Below, piece after piece: positions 47,641 to 58,416 of a stretch of 64,000 nucleotides of DNA (its first letter is position 1; each line of letters opens with the position of its first letter). The stretch is taken from contig MUZD01000002.1 of NCBI GenBank assembly GCA_002155105.1, positions 310,001-374,000 of the forward strand, given 5' to 3'. Under the pieces are notes generated by a model. That model searched no databases and was not told the origin of the DNA. It was given only the letters and a program-made list of their open reading frames with translations. The position numbers and the translations under genes are program-made. This DNA is from Sedimentibacter sp. SX930. Lineage in GTDB: Bacteria > Bacillota > Bacilli > Lactobacillales > Aerococcaceae.

Positions 47641-48291
47641 GTGACTACTTTTCCGCAAACAGAAGGCAGACGCAAAATCATCGTAAATGAAGTGTTGAAT
47701 GCCGTAACACATGGAATCGGAACCTTGCTAAGCATCGCTGGATGCGTCTTACTCATTTTGAAGGGGTCCCAATCAGGTGATGTTACAGAAGTCGTTGCTT
47801 ATGCCATTTATGGTGCTTCGATGATTTTACTATTTCTGTCGTCGACGCTCTACCACAGTTTCAGTATGACCCGGTTTCAAAAGATTTTCCGCTACATCGA
47901 TCACGCGGCCATCTACTTGTTGATTGCAGGGACGTATACGCCGTTTTGTTTGATTGCGGTCCGCAACGGCCAAAGCAGAGCCTTGTTCATTGCCGTTTGG
48001 GCAATCGCAATCATCGGGATTATCCTGAAGATCTTTTTCGTCGGAAAATTCAACGGGATTTCCACTATCCTATACTTGGGTATGGGATGGATGGCGCTGT
48101 TCATCATTCAACCGATGTACCAGACACTCGGCCTGAATGGCATTGTGCTCATCGGTTTGGGCGGTTTGAGTTACAGTTTGGGGACTATTTTTTACTCGAA
48201 CAAAAAATATGGCTTTATGCATGTCATTTGGCACCTCTTCGTTTTGGCAGGCGCCGCTTTCATGTACTTTGGCATCTTATTGTATGTCTAA
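47641..48291 (+). CDS. Hemolysin III / PAQR family membrane protein (YqfA-like)
   Basis: The 216-residue protein has seven membrane segments and the PAQR-type His residues that bind zinc: NAVTHGIG, TLYHSF, YIDHAAIYLLIAGTYTPF and HVIWHLFVL. The family name comes from a Bacillus cereus protein; cytolytic activity is not proven for most members and a role in membrane homeostasis or lipid hydrolysis is more likely. A GTG at 47641 lies 7 bases after AAGGAGG; the ATG at 47635 is in frame but only one base from the ribosome site. It is a single-gene unit with a promoter at 47551-47559 and a terminator at 48314. Confidence 0.88.
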   Translation: MTTFPQTEGRRKIIVNEVLNAVTHGIGTLLSIAGCVLLILKGSQSGDVTEVVAYAIYGASMILLFLSSTLYHSFSMTRFQKIFRYIDHAAIYLLIAGTYTPFCLIAVRNGQSRALFIAVWAIAIIGIILKIFFVGKFNGISTILYLGMGWMALFIIQPMYQTLGLNGIVLIGLGGLSYSLGTIFYSNKKYGFMHVIWHLFVLAGAAFMYFGILLYV

Positions 48292-48313
48292 AAAATCAGA
48301 AAATGCAAAAAGT

Positions 48314-48349
48314 GGGCTGACTCCAAAACATTGGGGTCAGCCCTTTTTT
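48314..48349. terminator. Bidirectional terminator
   Basis: A 13-bp stem (GGGCTGACTCCAA with its near complement, one G-T) between the convergent hemolysin III gene and dfrA, with a T-run on the plus side and an A-rich left flank. Confidence 0.82.
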
Positions 48350-48351
48350 AC

Positions 48352-48840
48352 TTATTTCACCCGTTTGAACACTTTGAATTCATGTTCATAGCGGTTTTTG
48401 TCGTCGACAACGCCTCCGGTTGACGAGGCTAATTCCCACTCGTTCCAGTCGGTTGTCGGAAAATAAGTGTCCCCGTCAAAGTCGGCATGGATGACGGTCT
48501 GGTAGAGGGTATCCGCAAAAGGCAGGAACAGCTCAAAGATCTCGCTGCCGCCGATGATGAACAGCGTCTCCTCTTCGTTATCCAGCGCCAATACTTCTTT
48601 GACGTCATGCAGGACAGTAACACCCGGATGAGTGTAGTCGGTTTGCCTCGTCAGGATGATGCTTTCCCTTTTCGGCAGCGGGCGTGACCCCATCCCCTCG
48701 AACGTTTTTCTGCCCATCACGATTTTGTGGTTCAATGTTTTCTCTTTGAAATACTTCAGATCATTCGGCAGGTGCCAAGGCAACGTGCCGCCTTTTCCGA
48801 TGATTCCGTTGTCGTCTTCAGCCCATAATAATGCGATCAT
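48352..48840 (-). CDS. dfrA: Dihydrofolate reductase
   Basis: This NADPH-dependent enzyme regenerates tetrahydrofolate from the dihydrofolate made by ThyA. The 162 residues begin MIALLWAEDDNGIIGKGGTLPWHLPNDLKYFK, with the family WHLP and the acidic residue of LPNDL; IIGGSEIF and the C-terminal FKVFKR strand are also typical. It is chromosomal in type and location, behind thyA, so no transferred resistance gene is indicated. The ribosome site is poor (GGCAAAACATAAG before the ATG), though an AAAGGAGG lies 70 bases upstream between thyA and dfrA. No other start codon is available in frame. Confidence 0.94.
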   Translation of the reverse strand: MIALLWAEDDNGIIGKGGTLPWHLPNDLKYFKEKTLNHKIVMGRKTFEGMGSRPLPKRESIILTRQTDYTHPGVTVLHDVKEVLALDNEEETLFIIGGSEIFELFLPFADTLYQTVIHADFDGDTYFPTTDWNEWELASSTGGVVDDKNRYEHEFKVFKRVK

Positions 48841-48942
48841 CTTATGTTTTGCCGCGCAGCCGAGCCAACGCCCGGATCGATCAGAAGCCTATATGGATCC
48901 TGATGGCGGCAGCCTCCTTTTCCTCGATAGGATGAAATAATT

Positions 48943-49890
48943 TTATACAGCGATCGGCGCTTTGATGCCTGGATGGCTCTTGTAGCCCTCCAGGACGATA
49001 TCTTCTTTTTCCATTTCAAAAATGGATTTCTCCGGATGCTTCAGTACCAGCTTCGGCAAAGCGAAAGGCTCCCTGGAAAGCTGCAGCTCGATCTGTTCGA
49101 TATGATTCAGGTAAAGATGGGCATCCCCGAATGTGTGGATGAATTCCCCGACTTCAAGCCCTGTTTCGTTTGCGATCAAATGTGTCAATAAGGCGTAGCT
49201 GGCTATATTGAAGGGCACACCCAAAAAGATATCCGCGCTTCTTTGGTACAGTTGGCAGCTGAGTTTCCCATCAGTGACATAAAATTGGAACAGGGTGTGG
49301 CAAGGCGGCAAGGCCATTGAAGGGACGTCTTCCGGATTCCAGGCCGAAACCATCAGCCTTCTTGAATCAGGGTTCGTTTTGATCATTTCGATGACATCAC
49401 TGATCTGATCGATGAATTCCCCTTGAGTCGTTCTCCAACGACGCCATTGGGAACCATAAATGTTGCCCAATTCGCCTTGTTTGGCTGCGAAGGCTGCATC
49501 CGTCAAAATCGCTTCCCGGAATTTGGCCATTTCGGCAGCATAGATTTCCTTGAAACCTTCTTCCTTCAGGACGCGGTGACCAAAGTCATCCATATTCGGC
49601 CCAGCGTAATCCGCTGATTTCACATAGCGCTCGAATGCCCACTCATCCCAGATGTGGTTGTTGTTTTCCAACAAATATTTTATGTTCGTGTCGCCCTTAA
49701 GGAACCACAGCAGTTCGCTCTTGATGAGCCCGAAAGCGACTTTCTTTGTCGTCAGGATCGGGAAGCCCTCAGCGAGGTCGAAACGCATTTGATGCCCGAA
49801 GATGCTTTTCGTGCCGGTTCCGGTACGGTCGTGTTTCGTGGCGCCTGTTTCCAGGACGGTTCTTGCTAAATCCAAATATTGTTTTGTCAT
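48943..49890 (-). CDS. thyA: Thymidylate synthase
   Basis: ThyA methylates dUMP to dTMP with methylenetetrahydrofolate, giving dihydrofolate. The catalytic Cys197 lies in [22 protein letters not shown] and the C-terminal IKAPIAV are intact. At 315 residues it is the longer form with an insert in the small domain, as in Lactobacillus casei (316), compared with 264 in E. coli. TAGGAGA precedes the ATG at 49890; the frame is open further up without a ribosome site. The ABC-F gene ends 19 bases upstream, and dfrA follows. Confidence 0.96.
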   Translation of the reverse strand: MTKQYLDLARTVLETGATKHDRTGTGTKSIFGHQMRFDLAEGFPILTTKKVAFGLIKSELLWFLKGDTNIKYLLENNNHIWDEWAFERYVKSADYAGPNMDDFGHRVLKEEGFKEIYAAEMAKFREAILTDAAFAAKQGELGNIYGSQWRRWRTTQGEFIDQISDVIEMIKTNPDSRRLMVSAWNPEDVPSMALPPCHTLFQFYVTDGKLSCQLYQRSADIFLGVPFNIASYALLTHLIANETGLEVGEFIHTFGDAHLYLNHIEQIELQLSREPFALPKLVLKHPEKSIFEMEKEDIVLEGYKSHPGIKAPIAV

Positions 49891-49909
49891 CTTTGTTCTC
49901 CTATGTACA

Positions 49910-51814
49910 TTAATCTTTGGCGAACTGACTGAGGTATTCCCAGCGTTCCCATTTTTCGGCAAGCGCAGCTTCTGCGTTGTCCAGTTCCTGTTGCAATTGG
50001 GTCAACTGTGCGAAGTCCGAAGTATTTTCGGCCATTGCACTTTGCAATGTCTGCCCTTTTTCCTCAAGCGCGGCAATGTCGTCCTCGATTGTTTCCCATT
50101 CCTTCTGCTCCAAGTAGGTCCATTTGGTCTTTTCCGCTACCGCATCCTGAGTCGGGACAGGTGTTGCCGCTTTTTTGTTTTGCTGTTTAGCGGTTTCGCT
50201 TTCCTTTTGACTGGATACCAGCAAATATTCGCTCATATCCCCAAAGAATACGCCCGGTTTGCCTTCATCGTTCAGGATCAACAGCTTGTCGGCCACTTTA
50301 TCCAAGAAATAGCGGTCATGCGAAACAGTGATGACGGCTCCGCCGAAGCTGTTCAAGTAATCCTCCAATACCGTCAGCGTATCGATATCCAAGTCGTTCG
50401 TCGGCTCATCCATCAGCAGCACATTCGGTTTTGTCATCAGCAACTTCAATAAGTAAAGGCGACGCTTTTCTCCTCCGGATAACGAACTGATCAGGCTGCC
50501 GTGTGTTTCGCGCGGGAAGAGGAATGTTTCCAGCATCTCCTTGACGCTGACGACGATGCCGTCGCTTAATTTCACCTCTTCGGCGATTTCCTGCAGGTAA
50601 TTGATGACGCGCTTATCGTCAGGGAGCACTTCGGAAAGTTGTTTGTAATAGGCTATTTTGACGGTCTCTCCGACGATAAGATTCCCGCTGGCAATTTCTA
50701 TTTCGCCTGCCAGCATATTCAGCAAGGTTGTCTTGCCTGCCCCATTCTTGCCTACGATGCCGATGCGATCGTTCGACTGGAATATATAGGAAAAATCGTT
50801 GAGGACTTGTTTGTCTCCGGCAAAAAGCGAGATATGTTCCAGATTGAAGACGCGTTTGCCCAAACGGGAACCATCCAACTGGATTTCGAGTTTGGCATCG
50901 GTCGTGCTTTGTTGCGTGACCTTTTCCAAGTCCTCAAAACGGTGGATCCGTGCCTGTTGCTTAGTCGTCCTGGCTTTGGCGCCTTTGCGCATCCATTGCA
51001 GTTCGCTCTTGTACAATTTCAGCTGTTTCTCGTCCATTTTTTGCTGGATGGCTTCGCGTTCGCTCTTTTGGAACAAATAGTCTTCGTAGTTTCCTGTGTA
51101 GACTTCCACTCCGCCGTTCTTCAGTTCGATGATTTTTGTCACAGCATTCTCAAGGAAGTAGCGGTCATGGGTCACCAAAAGGACAGAGCCTTTGTATTGG
51201 GCAAGATAGTTTTCCAGCCAAGTGATCGAATCCATGTCAAGATGGTTGGTCGGTTCATCCAACAACAACAAGTCCGGTGCTTGGATCAACACCTGCGCCA
51301 AGCCGACACGTTTCCGTTGTCCACCGGATAGCTCGCCTACTTTTTTCGTGATGTCATCCAAACCCAACCTGTTCAGGATGGATTTGATCTGAACCTCCGT
51401 TTGCCAAGCATTTTGCGCATTCATGTCGGCCTCAGCTTTGCTGTATCGGTTCTGATAATCCGGATTCAGACTGTCGTTCACCAGCAATTCCAAAGCTTCC
51501 TCGTAGGCACGGACCGTCTTGATGATGGGCGCTTCGCCTTCATAGACCGCTTCAAAAACAGTCGATTCTTTGTTCAGTTGGGGTTCTTGCGCCAAGTAAC
51601 CGACACGATAATCACTGGGCACGTCCAGGTTGCCGGCATCCGGGGTTTCGATTCCCGCGATGATCTCCAGCAAGGAACTTTTGCCGGTTCCGTTCTGACC
51701 GATCAGGCCGATATGTTCGCCTTCACGGATCGTGAAGGATATTTTATTGAAGAGTTTCTTCATCCCGTAGGATTTTTCTAACTCGATGGCGTTAAAGTCT
51801 TTCATATGTGGCAT
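49910..51814 (-). CDS. ABC-F family ATPase (Uup-like)
   Basis: This 634-residue soluble protein has two ABC ATPase domains in one chain (Walker [10 protein letters not shown] near 40 and GKNGAGKTT near 350; signatures LSGGQRKR and LSGGEKRR) joined by the basic linker typical of ABC-F factors, plus a C-terminal coiled coil (about 560-630, rich in Gln, Glu and Ala), as in Uup. ABC-F proteins act on the ribosome, as translation or assembly factors, or in resistance; there is no membrane domain. The Uup-type C-terminal coil favours the housekeeping group. AAAGGA lies 4 bases before the ATG; a second ATG three codons on is possible. An extended -10 lies at 51874-51882. Confidence 0.88.
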   Translation of the reverse strand: MPHMKDFNAIELEKSYGMKKLFNKISFTIREGEHIGLIGQNGTGKSSLLEIIAGIETPDAGNLDVPSDYRVGYLAQEPQLNKESTVFEAVYEGEAPIIKTVRAYEEALELLVNDSLNPDYQNRYSKAEADMNAQNAWQTEVQIKSILNRLGLDDITKKVGELSGGQRKRVGLAQVLIQAPDLLLLDEPTNHLDMDSITWLENYLAQYKGSVLLVTHDRYFLENAVTKIIELKNGGVEVYTGNYEDYLFQKSEREAIQQKMDEKQLKLYKSELQWMRKGAKARTTKQQARIHRFEDLEKVTQQSTTDAKLEIQLDGSRLGKRVFNLEHISLFAGDKQVLNDFSYIFQSNDRIGIVGKNGAGKTTLLNMLAGEIEIASGNLIVGETVKIAYYKQLSEVLPDDKRVINYLQEIAEEVKLSDGIVVSVKEMLETFLFPRETHGSLISSLSGGEKRRLYLLKLLMTKPNVLLMDEPTNDLDIDTLTVLEDYLNSFGGAVITVSHDRYFLDKVADKLLILNDEGKPGVFFGDMSEYLLVSSQKESETAKQQNKKAATPVPTQDAVAEKTKWTYLEQKEWETIEDDIAALEEKGQTLQSAMAENTSDFAQLTQLQQELDNAEAALAEKWERWEYLSQFAKD

Positions 51815-51873
51815 TCATCCTTTGTTTTCAATCCATGTCGTTTTATGTTCAGGGATCTTGATAGTCTCTTGAC

Positions 51874-51882
51874 ATTGTAACA
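51874..51882 (-). promoter_or_regulatory. Possible extended -10 of the ABC-F/thyA/dfrA unit
   Basis: TGTTACAAT on the minus strand, 59 bases before the ABC-F start; the -35 region is poor. Confidence 0.4.
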
Positions 51883-51951
51883 TATCCGGCTGGGCTGCGG
51901 GACATTGAAGGCCCAAAAATCAAGCCGTATTTCAGAAGCGCTTTTCGTCAA

Positions 51952-51981
51952 AAAAATAGAGAGGTTACCCTCTCTATTTTT
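51952..51981 (-). terminator. Terminator after fhs
   Basis: A 13-bp perfect stem (AAAAATAGAGAGG with its complement) with a 4-base loop and T-run on both exits, 16 bases past the fhs stop. Confidence 0.88.
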
Positions 51982-51996
51982 ACGATTTTTATGAAA

Positions 51997-53673
51997 TTAG
52001 AACAATCCGGTAACGACTCCGTCTTCGGTGACGTCCATGCGCAAAGCAGCCGGTTCTTTCGGCAGACCCGGCATGGTCAGGATATCCCCCGTCAACGCAA
52101 CGACGAACCCGGCTCCGATTTTAGGAACAAAGGAACGGATGGTGATGTCGAAGTTTTCCGGACGGCCGATTGCTTTCTGGTCATCTGACAAGGAATACTG
52201 TGTTTTTGCCATACATACCGGCAAACGGTCCCAGCCATTCTTCTTGTACTGGCGCAGTTGGTTTTTGGCTTCTTTGGAATAGATGACACTTTTGCCGCCA
52301 TAAATTTTGGTGACGATCGTTTCGATTTTTTCTTCGATACTGCTGTCTTCCGCCACATATAGGGGAACGAAAGCTTTTGTGTTTTCATCGATTGCTTTAA
52401 CGACAGCGTTCGCCAACGCTTCTCCACCTTCAGCGCCTTTTGCCCAAACCGCTGTCTGGATGCATTCGACTTCCTGCGCCGCACACAAGCTGACGACTGC
52501 TTCAATTTCCGCCGCAGTGTCGTTCGTGAATTCATTGAGCGCCACGACGACAGGCACACCATACTGTTGCATGTTTTCGATATGCTTCTGCAGATTTGTG
52601 AAGCCGGCTTTGACCGCCTCGACATTTTCGCCGCTGTTGAGGTCTTTCACCGACACCCCCCCGTGCATCTTCAGCGAGCGTACGGTAGCCACGATAACGA
52701 CTGCATCCGGGCTCTTGCCTAGTTGCGGTACTTTGATGTCCATGAACTTCTCAGCGCCCAAGTCGGCTCCAAAACCGGCTTCCGTAATGACGTAATCGGC
52801 CAATTTCAAGGCTGTTTTGGTTGCCAATACGCTGTTGCAGCCGTGCGCGATATTCGCGAACGGTCCACCATGCACAAATGCCGGTGTATGATACAACGTT
52901 TGGACCAGATTCGGCTCCAACGCATCCTTCATCAGCAAGGTCAATGCGCCTTCCACTTTCAAGTCTCTGACAGTGACGGGTACGCGGTCAAACGTATAAC
53001 CGATGACAATGTTCCCGATCCGGTTCTTCAGATCCGTCAGTGAAGTCGATAAGCAAAGGATCGCCATGATTTCGCTCGCTACAGTAATATCGAAGCCGTC
53101 TTGGCGGGGAACGCCTTGGATCGGTCCACCCAGCCCGATGACGATGTTGCGCAAAGCGCGGTCGTTGATATCCAATACGCGCTTCCAAGTGATCCGGCGT
53201 TGATCGATGTTCAAGGCATTGCCTTGTTGGATATGGTTATCGATCAAGGCTGATAAGGTATTGTTCGTCGCCGTGATGGCATGCATGTCGCCAGTGAAAT
53301 GCAGATTGATGTCCTGCATCGGCTGCACTTGCGCATAGCCGCCGCCTGCCGCTCCGCCTTTAACGCCCATCGTTGGCCCTAAAGAAGGTTCGCGCATCGC
53401 GATCATCGCTTTCTTGCCGATGCGTGTCAGCGCATCGCCTAGGCCGACTGTTACGGTCGATTTGCCTTCGCCAGCCGGGGTAGGATTGATGGCAGTGACA
53501 AGGATCAACTTGCCGTCTGCCTCTTCACTCAAGGAATTGATTTTCTTGATGTCCACTTTTGCCTTGTATTTGCCGTACAGTTTCAGATCATCTTCTGTCA
53601 GGGAAAGGGTTGCCGCTACTTCTTTGATCGGAAGCATCTCATTTGCTTGAGCTATCTCGATATCCGTCTTCAA
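51997..53673 (-). CDS. fhs: Formate-tetrahydrofolate ligase
   Basis: Fhs joins formate and tetrahydrofolate with ATP to 10-formyltetrahydrofolate, giving one-carbon units for purines and initiator tRNA. The P-loop is [41 protein letters not shown] is the substrate region. Three starts compete: GTG 53682, ATG 53679 and TTG 53673. TTG is preferred, since GGAG is then 8 bases away and the product begins MKTDIEIAQ as in homologues; length 558. TGCTAAAAT upstream could be an extended -10. Formate from PflB is a likely source. Confidence 0.93.
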   Translation of the reverse strand: MKTDIEIAQANEMLPIKEVAATLSLTEDDLKLYGKYKAKVDIKKINSLSEEADGKLILVTAINPTPAGEGKSTVTVGLGDALTRIGKKAMIAMREPSLGPTMGVKGGAAGGGYAQVQPMQDINLHFTGDMHAITATNNTLSALIDNHIQQGNALNIDQRRITWKRVLDINDRALRNIVIGLGGPIQGVPRQDGFDITVASEIMAILCLSTSLTDLKNRIGNIVIGYTFDRVPVTVRDLKVEGALTLLMKDALEPNLVQTLYHTPAFVHGGPFANIAHGCNSVLATKTALKLADYVITEAGFGADLGAEKFMDIKVPQLGKSPDAVVIVATVRSLKMHGGVSVKDLNSGENVEAVKAGFTNLQKHIENMQQYGVPVVVALNEFTNDTAAEIEAVVSLCAAQEVECIQTAVWAKGAEGGEALANAVVKAIDENTKAFVPLYVAEDSSIEEKIETIVTKIYGGKSVIYSKEAKNQLRQYKKNGWDRLPVCMAKTQYSLSDDQKAIGRPENFDITIRSFVPKIGAGFVVALTGDILTMPGLPKEPAALRMDVTEDGVVTGLF

Positions 53674-53834
53674 AACCATCACTCCAAATTCTTCATGTTT
53701 ACATACATTTTAGCACATAGACCCAGAGAAAGAACGTGTTTTATGGCCATCCCATTGATAAAACCGCTTGCATTTACATCAAATCAAAAAATCCAGAAAG
53801 GAATTCAAAATGAAATCCCTTTCTGGATTTGAGC

Positions 53835-55367
53835 TTATTGACGGATCAGGTGATCGAATGCGCCCAAAGCGGCAGTCGCTCCGGCACCCATCGAGATGAT
53901 GATTTGTTTGTAAGCACTGTTTGTGCAATCTCCGGCAGCGAATACGCCTTCCAGATTGGTTGAACCGTGGTTGTCGACGATGACTTCGCCGCGTTCGTTC
54001 AAGGCAACACCGGAATCCTTCAACCAAGCCGTGTTCGGGACCAAACCGATCTGAACGAAGACACCTTCGAGTGCGATGGTGTGCTCCTCATTCGTAGTGC
54101 GGTCCACGTAGGAAATGGCTTCCACTTGATCGGTACCGGTGATCGCTTTCGTCGCCACATTCGTAATGACTGTGACGTTCTTCAAAGCATGGACACGATC
54201 CTGCAGCACTTGATCAGCTTTCAATTCCGGCAAGAACTCAAGCACATATACGTGTTTCGCCAAACCGGCAAGATCAATCGCCGCTTCTATACCGGAATTG
54301 CCGCCGCCGATGACAGCAACGTCTTTGCCTGCAAACAACGGACCATCACAATGCGGACAGTTTGTGACGCCTTTCGTGCGGAACTCTTCTTCACCGGGCA
54401 CGTTGACATTGCGCCAATGCGCGCCGACTGTAAGAATAGCCGTCTTGGCTTTCAGCACTGCACCGTTTTCAAGTTCGACTTCGATCAGGTCATTTTTACG
54501 GATACTTTTAGCGCGTTGGCCTTTCATGATGTCGACCTTGTACTGATTCACATGCGCTTCCACTTGCGCCATCAGTTTCGGGCCTTCTGTGTAAGGCGTC
54601 CCGATCATGTTTTCGATGCCGACAGTGTCCATCACTTGTCCACCGTAGGTCTCAACGACCATGCCAGTATTGATGCCTTTACGGGCAGCGTAGATGGCAG
54701 CACTGTTGCCTGCGGGTCCTCCGCCTATGACCAGAACGTCGAAGATGTCCTTATCGGCGAACTCATCCGCACTTGTCGGACCGGCAGCTTTATCGATCAA
54801 TTGCTCGATCGTCATGCGCCCGCTGGCAAACTCTTCCCCGTTAAGGAAAACAGTCGGTACAGCCATTATTTTCTTCGCTTCGATTTCATCCTTGAACATA
54901 CCGCCCTCGATCATAACGTGGGAGATTTTCGGGTTCAGCACGGACATGATGTTCAATGCTTGGACAACATCCGGACAGTTATGGCATGTCAAGCTGACAT
55001 AGGTTTCGAAATGGAGTTCTTTGTCAATCGCTTTGATGCGCTTGATGATGCTGTCATCCACTTTAGGAGCTCTTCCGCCTACCTGCAGCAAAGCCAGGAT
55101 AAATGAAGTGAACTCATGACCCAACGGAAGACCGGCGAATGTGATGCCGCTTTCCGTTCCTGGTCGTGTGATCGTAAAACTGGGCGTACGGGTCAAGGTT
55201 GCTTTTTCGAAGGTGATCTTCTCCGACATAGCGGCGATTTCCTGCAAAAACTCACTGACTTTGCCGGAATTTTCATCCTCGCCCAGACTGGCTTTGAAAA
55301 CCACATCCGATTCCAACAGTTCCAGATATTGGCCGAGTTGCCCTTTGATTTCTGTATCTAATGCCAT
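53835..55367 (-). CDS. ahpF: Alkyl hydroperoxide reductase subunit F (NADH-dependent peroxiredoxin reductase)
   Basis: AhpF passes electrons from NADH through FAD and two disulfides to AhpC. The 510 residues have an N-terminal double thioredoxin-like domain with CHNC (Cys128, Cys131), then a thioredoxin-reductase-like part with FAD fold VLVIGGGPAGNSAAIYAARKG, active site CPHC (Cys338, Cys341), NADH-binding GGGNSGIEAA and a C-terminal FAD motif GVFAAGDCTN. All redox cysteines are present. It follows ahpC by 11 bases; the pair forms one peroxide-detoxifying unit, useful in an organism that may lack catalase. Confidence 0.95.
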   Translation of the reverse strand: MALDTEIKGQLGQYLELLESDVVFKASLGEDENSGKVSEFLQEIAAMSEKITFEKATLTRTPSFTITRPGTESGITFAGLPLGHEFTSFILALLQVGGRAPKVDDSIIKRIKAIDKELHFETYVSLTCHNCPDVVQALNIMSVLNPKISHVMIEGGMFKDEIEAKKIMAVPTVFLNGEEFASGRMTIEQLIDKAAGPTSADEFADKDIFDVLVIGGGPAGNSAAIYAARKGINTGMVVETYGGQVMDTVGIENMIGTPYTEGPKLMAQVEAHVNQYKVDIMKGQRAKSIRKNDLIEVELENGAVLKAKTAILTVGAHWRNVNVPGEEEFRTKGVTNCPHCDGPLFAGKDVAVIGGGNSGIEAAIDLAGLAKHVYVLEFLPELKADQVLQDRVHALKNVTVITNVATKAITGTDQVEAISYVDRTTNEEHTIALEGVFVQIGLVPNTAWLKDSGVALNERGEVIVDNHGSTNLEGVFAAGDCTNSAYKQIIISMGAGATAALGAFDHLIRQ

Positions 55368-55378
55368 GGGAAGCCTCC

Positions 55379-55939
55379 TTAAATTTTACCTACCAAGTCC
55401 AAGCTAGGTTTCAATGTTTCCGCGCCTTCTTTCCATTTCGCAGGGCAAACTTCGCCTGGATGGGTGCGGACATATTGGCCTGCACGGATTTTGTCGATCA
55501 AACCGCTTGCGTCACGGCCGATGCCGTCAGCATTGATTTCCACTGCCTGCACGATGCCGTCCGGATCGATGATGAATGTCCCGCGTTGTGCCAAGCCTTC
55601 TTCGTCCAAGACATCAAATCCGATTGAAATCGCATGCGATGGATCTCCGATCATAGTGTATTCGATTTTTCCGATGGCTGGTGAATGATCGTGCCATGCT
55701 TTATGCGTGAAGTGTGTGTCGGTTGATACGGAATAGACCTCTACACCCAACCCTTGCAAGGTTGCATATTGGTCTTGAAGATCTTCCAGTTCAGTCGGGC
55801 AAACGAAAGTGAAGTCCGCAGGGTAAAAACAGACGATGCTCCATTTTCCTTTTAGGTCTTCCGATGAAACTTCAATAAATTCACCTTTGTGATAAGCATT
55901 CGCTTTAAATTCCACTATTTCTTTTCCGATTAATGACAT
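55379..55939 (-). CDS. ahpC: Alkyl hydroperoxide reductase subunit C (peroxiredoxin)
   Basis: AhpC reduces H2O2, organic peroxides and peroxynitrite and is recycled by AhpF. The 186 residues start [11 protein letters not shown], with peroxidatic Cys47 in [10 protein letters not shown] and resolving Cys165 in [10 protein letters not shown], so it is a typical 2-Cys peroxiredoxin. The start at 55939 follows GGAGGA by 8 bases; an upstream in-frame TTG (56017) is part of the promoter -35. A promoter and a PerR-like box precede it. Confidence 0.96.
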   Translation of the reverse strand: MSLIGKEIVEFKANAYHKGEFIEVSSEDLKGKWSIVCFYPADFTFVCPTELEDLQDQYATLQGLGVEVYSVSTDTHFTHKAWHDHSPAIGKIEYTMIGDPSHAISIGFDVLDEEGLAQRGTFIIDPDGIVQAVEINADGIGRDASGLIDKIRAGQYVRTHPGEVCPAKWKEGAETLKPSLDLVGKI

Positions 55940-55953
55940 TTCAATTCCTCCAA

Positions 55954-55968
55954 TTAGAATAATTATTT
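55954..55968. promoter_or_regulatory. PerR-like box in the ahpC leader
   Basis: TTAGAATAATTATTT matches the Per box TTATAATNATTATAA at 11 of 14 fixed positions and lies between the predicted transcription start and the ahpC start codon, where a repressor would block elongation or initiation. Confidence 0.45.
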
Positions 55969-55988
55969 TAGAATAATCCCTATCAATA

Positions 55989-56017
55989 ACTATATAGAAT
56001 CCGTCATTATCGGTCAA
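55989..56017 (-). promoter_or_regulatory. ahpC promoter
   Basis: On the minus strand TTGACC and TATAGT are 17 bases apart; the leader is about 43 bases. Confidence 0.7.
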
Positions 56018-56243
56018 GTTTTAACACTTGAGAACTATAATTATTTTTTCATTTTTGGAAAGAATGGCTTTCCCCATCCAAAAACCTTTAAATACATAGG
56101 GATTCCTGATTCGAAAAGTTGCCTGCCATTCAGGGGGATTTCAGTGGAAATGTAATGCTAGACGAATTATTGCTTTAAAAGCCCCGGCAGTCCGCTGAAA
56201 AAAACAAACGCTATTCTCAATTAGGCATGCACATTCTCAATTG

Positions 56244-56286
56244 AAAAAGAACGTACCTGGATTGTATGCTTATCCAGGTACGTTCT
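56244..56286 (-). terminator. Terminator after lepA
   Basis: A 15-bp perfect stem (AGAACGTACCTGGAT with its complement), 9-base loop, then five T on the minus strand. Confidence 0.88.
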
Positions 56287-56329
56287 CTAATTGTATTTGT
56301 TCCAAAGAATCTACAGACTCCCTTTCGGG

Positions 56330-58153
56330 TTAGTCCTCGTCCATCTTCAGAACGGCCATGAAGGCTTCTTGAGGGACCTCGACGGATCCGACTTGCTTCA
56401 TGCGCTTCTTACCTTCTTTTTGTTTATCAAGCAATTTGCGTTTACGGGAAATATCCCCACCGTAACATTTAGCCAGAACGTTTTTGCGCAAAGCTTTGAT
56501 GGTAGTCCGTGCCAGGATCTTGTTGCCGATCGTCGCCTGGATCGGAACTTCGAACTGTTGGCGTGGAATCAAGCCGCGCAGTTTTTCTGTGATTATTTTC
56601 CCGCGGGCATAGGCGAAATCGCGATGCACAATCAAACTCAAGGCATCGACAGCTTCCCCGTTCAAGAGGATATCCATCTTGACCAGTTTGCTTGGGCGGT
56701 AGCCGATCAATTCATAATCAAGTGAAGCGTAACCCTTCGTGCTTGATTTCAATCTGTCGAAGAAATCAAAGATGATTTCTGACAAGGGCATTTCATAGAC
56801 GACATTGACGCGGAAATCATCCAAATAATCCATCGTAATGAAATTGCCGCGTTTCTTCTGGGCGATATCCATGACGGCACCGACATAATCATTCGGCACC
56901 ATCATGCTTGCTTTGACATACGGTTCTTCGATGCTTTCGATGGTTGTCGCATCGGGCATTTCCGAAGGGTTATCGATTTCCAAAAACTCGCCATCGGTTT
57001 TGTTGACGCGATAAATAACAGATGGTGCTGTCGTGATGATATCCAGATCGAATTCGCGCTCGATCCGTTCCTGGATGACGTCCATGTGCAGCATGCCCAA
57101 AAATCCGGTACGGAAACCGAAGCCGAGTGCTTGCGAAGATTCCGCCTCGAACTGCAAGGAAGCATCGTTCAGTTGCAGTTTTTCCAAAGCTTCACGCAAG
57201 TCATTGAAGTCCGACGCATCAACAGGGTAAATACCGCAGTACACCATCGGATTCATTTTACGGTAGCCGGCCAGGGCTTCGCTGGCGGGATTGTTCGCCA
57301 AAGTGATTGTGTCACCGACCTGCGTATCTTGGATCGTTTTTATGCCGGCAGTCAAATAGCCGACGTCCCCGACCATCAAAAAGTCGCGCTTGATCGGTTT
57401 CGGAGAGAAAATCCCTACTTCGATGACTTCGTACTCTTTACCGTTAGCCATGAATCTGATCATGTCGCCTGGGCGGACCACACCATTTTTGATCCGGATA
57501 TTCAGTACGACTCCCCGGTATGGGTCATAGACCGAGTCAAATACCAAAGCTTGCAATGGCGCTTCCAGATCACCTTCCGGAGCCGGTACTTTTGCGACGA
57601 TCTGTTCAAGCAATTCAGGGATGCCCAAGCCGATTTTCGCGCTCGCCAAAACCGCATCGCTGGCATCGATTCCGATGACATCCTCTACCTCAGCCCTGAC
57701 ACGTTCAGGATCTGCGGCAGGCAAATCGATTTTGTTGATGACAGGTACGATTTCCAAGTTGTTGTCCAAAGCCAAATAAACGTTGGCGAGGGTTTGTGCT
57801 TCGACCCCTTGCGCTGCATCCACTACCAGAATAGCCCCTTCGCAGGCTGCCAAACTGCGGGATACTTCATACGTAAAGTCGACGTGTCCCGGTGTGTCGA
57901 TCAGATGGAAGATGTAATCTTCTCCGTCGTCGGCTCTGTAGGTCAATTCGACGGCGTTTAGTTTTATGGTGATGCCTCGTTCTCTTTCGAGGTCCATGGA
58001 ATCCAATAATTGTGCTTGCATATCACGATCGGCGACTGTATCAGTCATTTGGAGAATTCTATCCGCCAATGTGGATTTCCCATGGTCAATATGGGCAATG
58101 ATGGAAAAATTTCTTATCTTTTTTTGTCGTTGCTTCATCTCTTCTAAGTTCAT
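56330..58153 (-). CDS. lepA: Elongation factor 4 (back-translocating GTPase LepA)
   Basis: LepA is a ribosome-bound translational GTPase involved in initiation and back-translocation under stress. The 607 residues have G1 [10 protein letters not shown]2 around RGITIK, G3 DTPGHVD and G4 NKIDLP, then the EF-G-like domains and the LepA-specific C-terminal domain ([21 protein letters not shown]). It is full length. The ribosome site is weak (AAAGTGAG). A good promoter lies at 58197-58225 and a terminator follows, so it is a single-gene unit. Confidence 0.96.
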   Translation of the reverse strand: MNLEEMKQRQKKIRNFSIIAHIDHGKSTLADRILQMTDTVADRDMQAQLLDSMDLERERGITIKLNAVELTYRADDGEDYIFHLIDTPGHVDFTYEVSRSLAACEGAILVVDAAQGVEAQTLANVYLALDNNLEIVPVINKIDLPAADPERVRAEVEDVIGIDASDAVLASAKIGLGIPELLEQIVAKVPAPEGDLEAPLQALVFDSVYDPYRGVVLNIRIKNGVVRPGDMIRFMANGKEYEVIEVGIFSPKPIKRDFLMVGDVGYLTAGIKTIQDTQVGDTITLANNPASEALAGYRKMNPMVYCGIYPVDASDFNDLREALEKLQLNDASLQFEAESSQALGFGFRTGFLGMLHMDVIQERIEREFDLDIITTAPSVIYRVNKTDGEFLEIDNPSEMPDATTIESIEEPYVKASMMVPNDYVGAVMDIAQKKRGNFITMDYLDDFRVNVVYEMPLSEIIFDFFDRLKSSTKGYASLDYELIGYRPSKLVKMDILLNGEAVDALSLIVHRDFAYARGKIITEKLRGLIPRQQFEVPIQATIGNKILARTTIKALRKNVLAKCYGGDISRKRKLLDKQKEGKKRMKQVGSVEVPQEAFMAVLKMDED

Positions 58154-58196
58154 TATCGTTGCTCACTTTCTCTGACGTCCATTCGTTCACTTGAAA

Positions 58197-58225
58197 ATTA
58201 TACCAATCTAAAGCATTTATGACAA
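58197..58225 (-). promoter_or_regulatory. lepA promoter
   Basis: On the minus strand TTGTCA and TATAAT are exactly 17 bases apart, 44 bases before the lepA start. Confidence 0.75.
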
Positions 58226-58276
58226 GACGCCGCCTCAGATTGGCAAGTCTTTCTCACTTTTGTTTGGCTAATAAGT

Positions 58277-58310
58277 GAAAAAAGAATCCGGAGGCTCCCC
58301 ACCGGATTCT
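58277..58310 (-). terminator. Terminator of the pckA transcript
   Basis: A 9-bp stem (AGAATCCGG with its complement) followed by six T on the minus strand. It lies 235 bases past the pckA stop, so the palindromic element would be in the 3' part of the pckA RNA. Confidence 0.75.
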
Positions 58311-58416
58311 TTCCTGAACACATAAAGCAATAAGTCAATTTTATTAAACTAAAAGCGCATCACTGTAGGTGCTCCACGAATTTTCAATATATTCCATGCA
58401 TTCAACATTGATGTCT

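Larger units (their letters stand above)
55940..56329. other. Intergenic region between lepA and ahpC
   Basis: No gene is supported in this 390-base stretch. It holds the ahpC promoter and PerR-like box, a small hairpin near 56053-56085 (TTTTTGGA/TCCAAAAA enclosing GGAAAG/CTTTCC), two ATTCTCAATT direct repeats 20 bases apart (56213-56222, 56233-56242) and the lepA terminator. Confidence 0.6.

Noticed and set aside
48352-48840. Acquired trimethoprim-resistance dfr gene
   Set aside because: It is next to thyA in a typical chromosomal setting, with no mobile element, integron or change in base composition.
48837-48942. Small gene between thyA and dfrA using the AAAGGAGG near 48915
   Set aside because: No ATG, GTG or TTG follows at a usable distance; the frame that ends at the dfrA ATG could only start from a CTG. 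It may still matter as a leftover ribosome site.
53967-55106. 379-residue plus-strand open frame
   Set aside because: It is the mirror of ahpF, rich in His, Phe and Asp, with no family resemblance or ribosome site.
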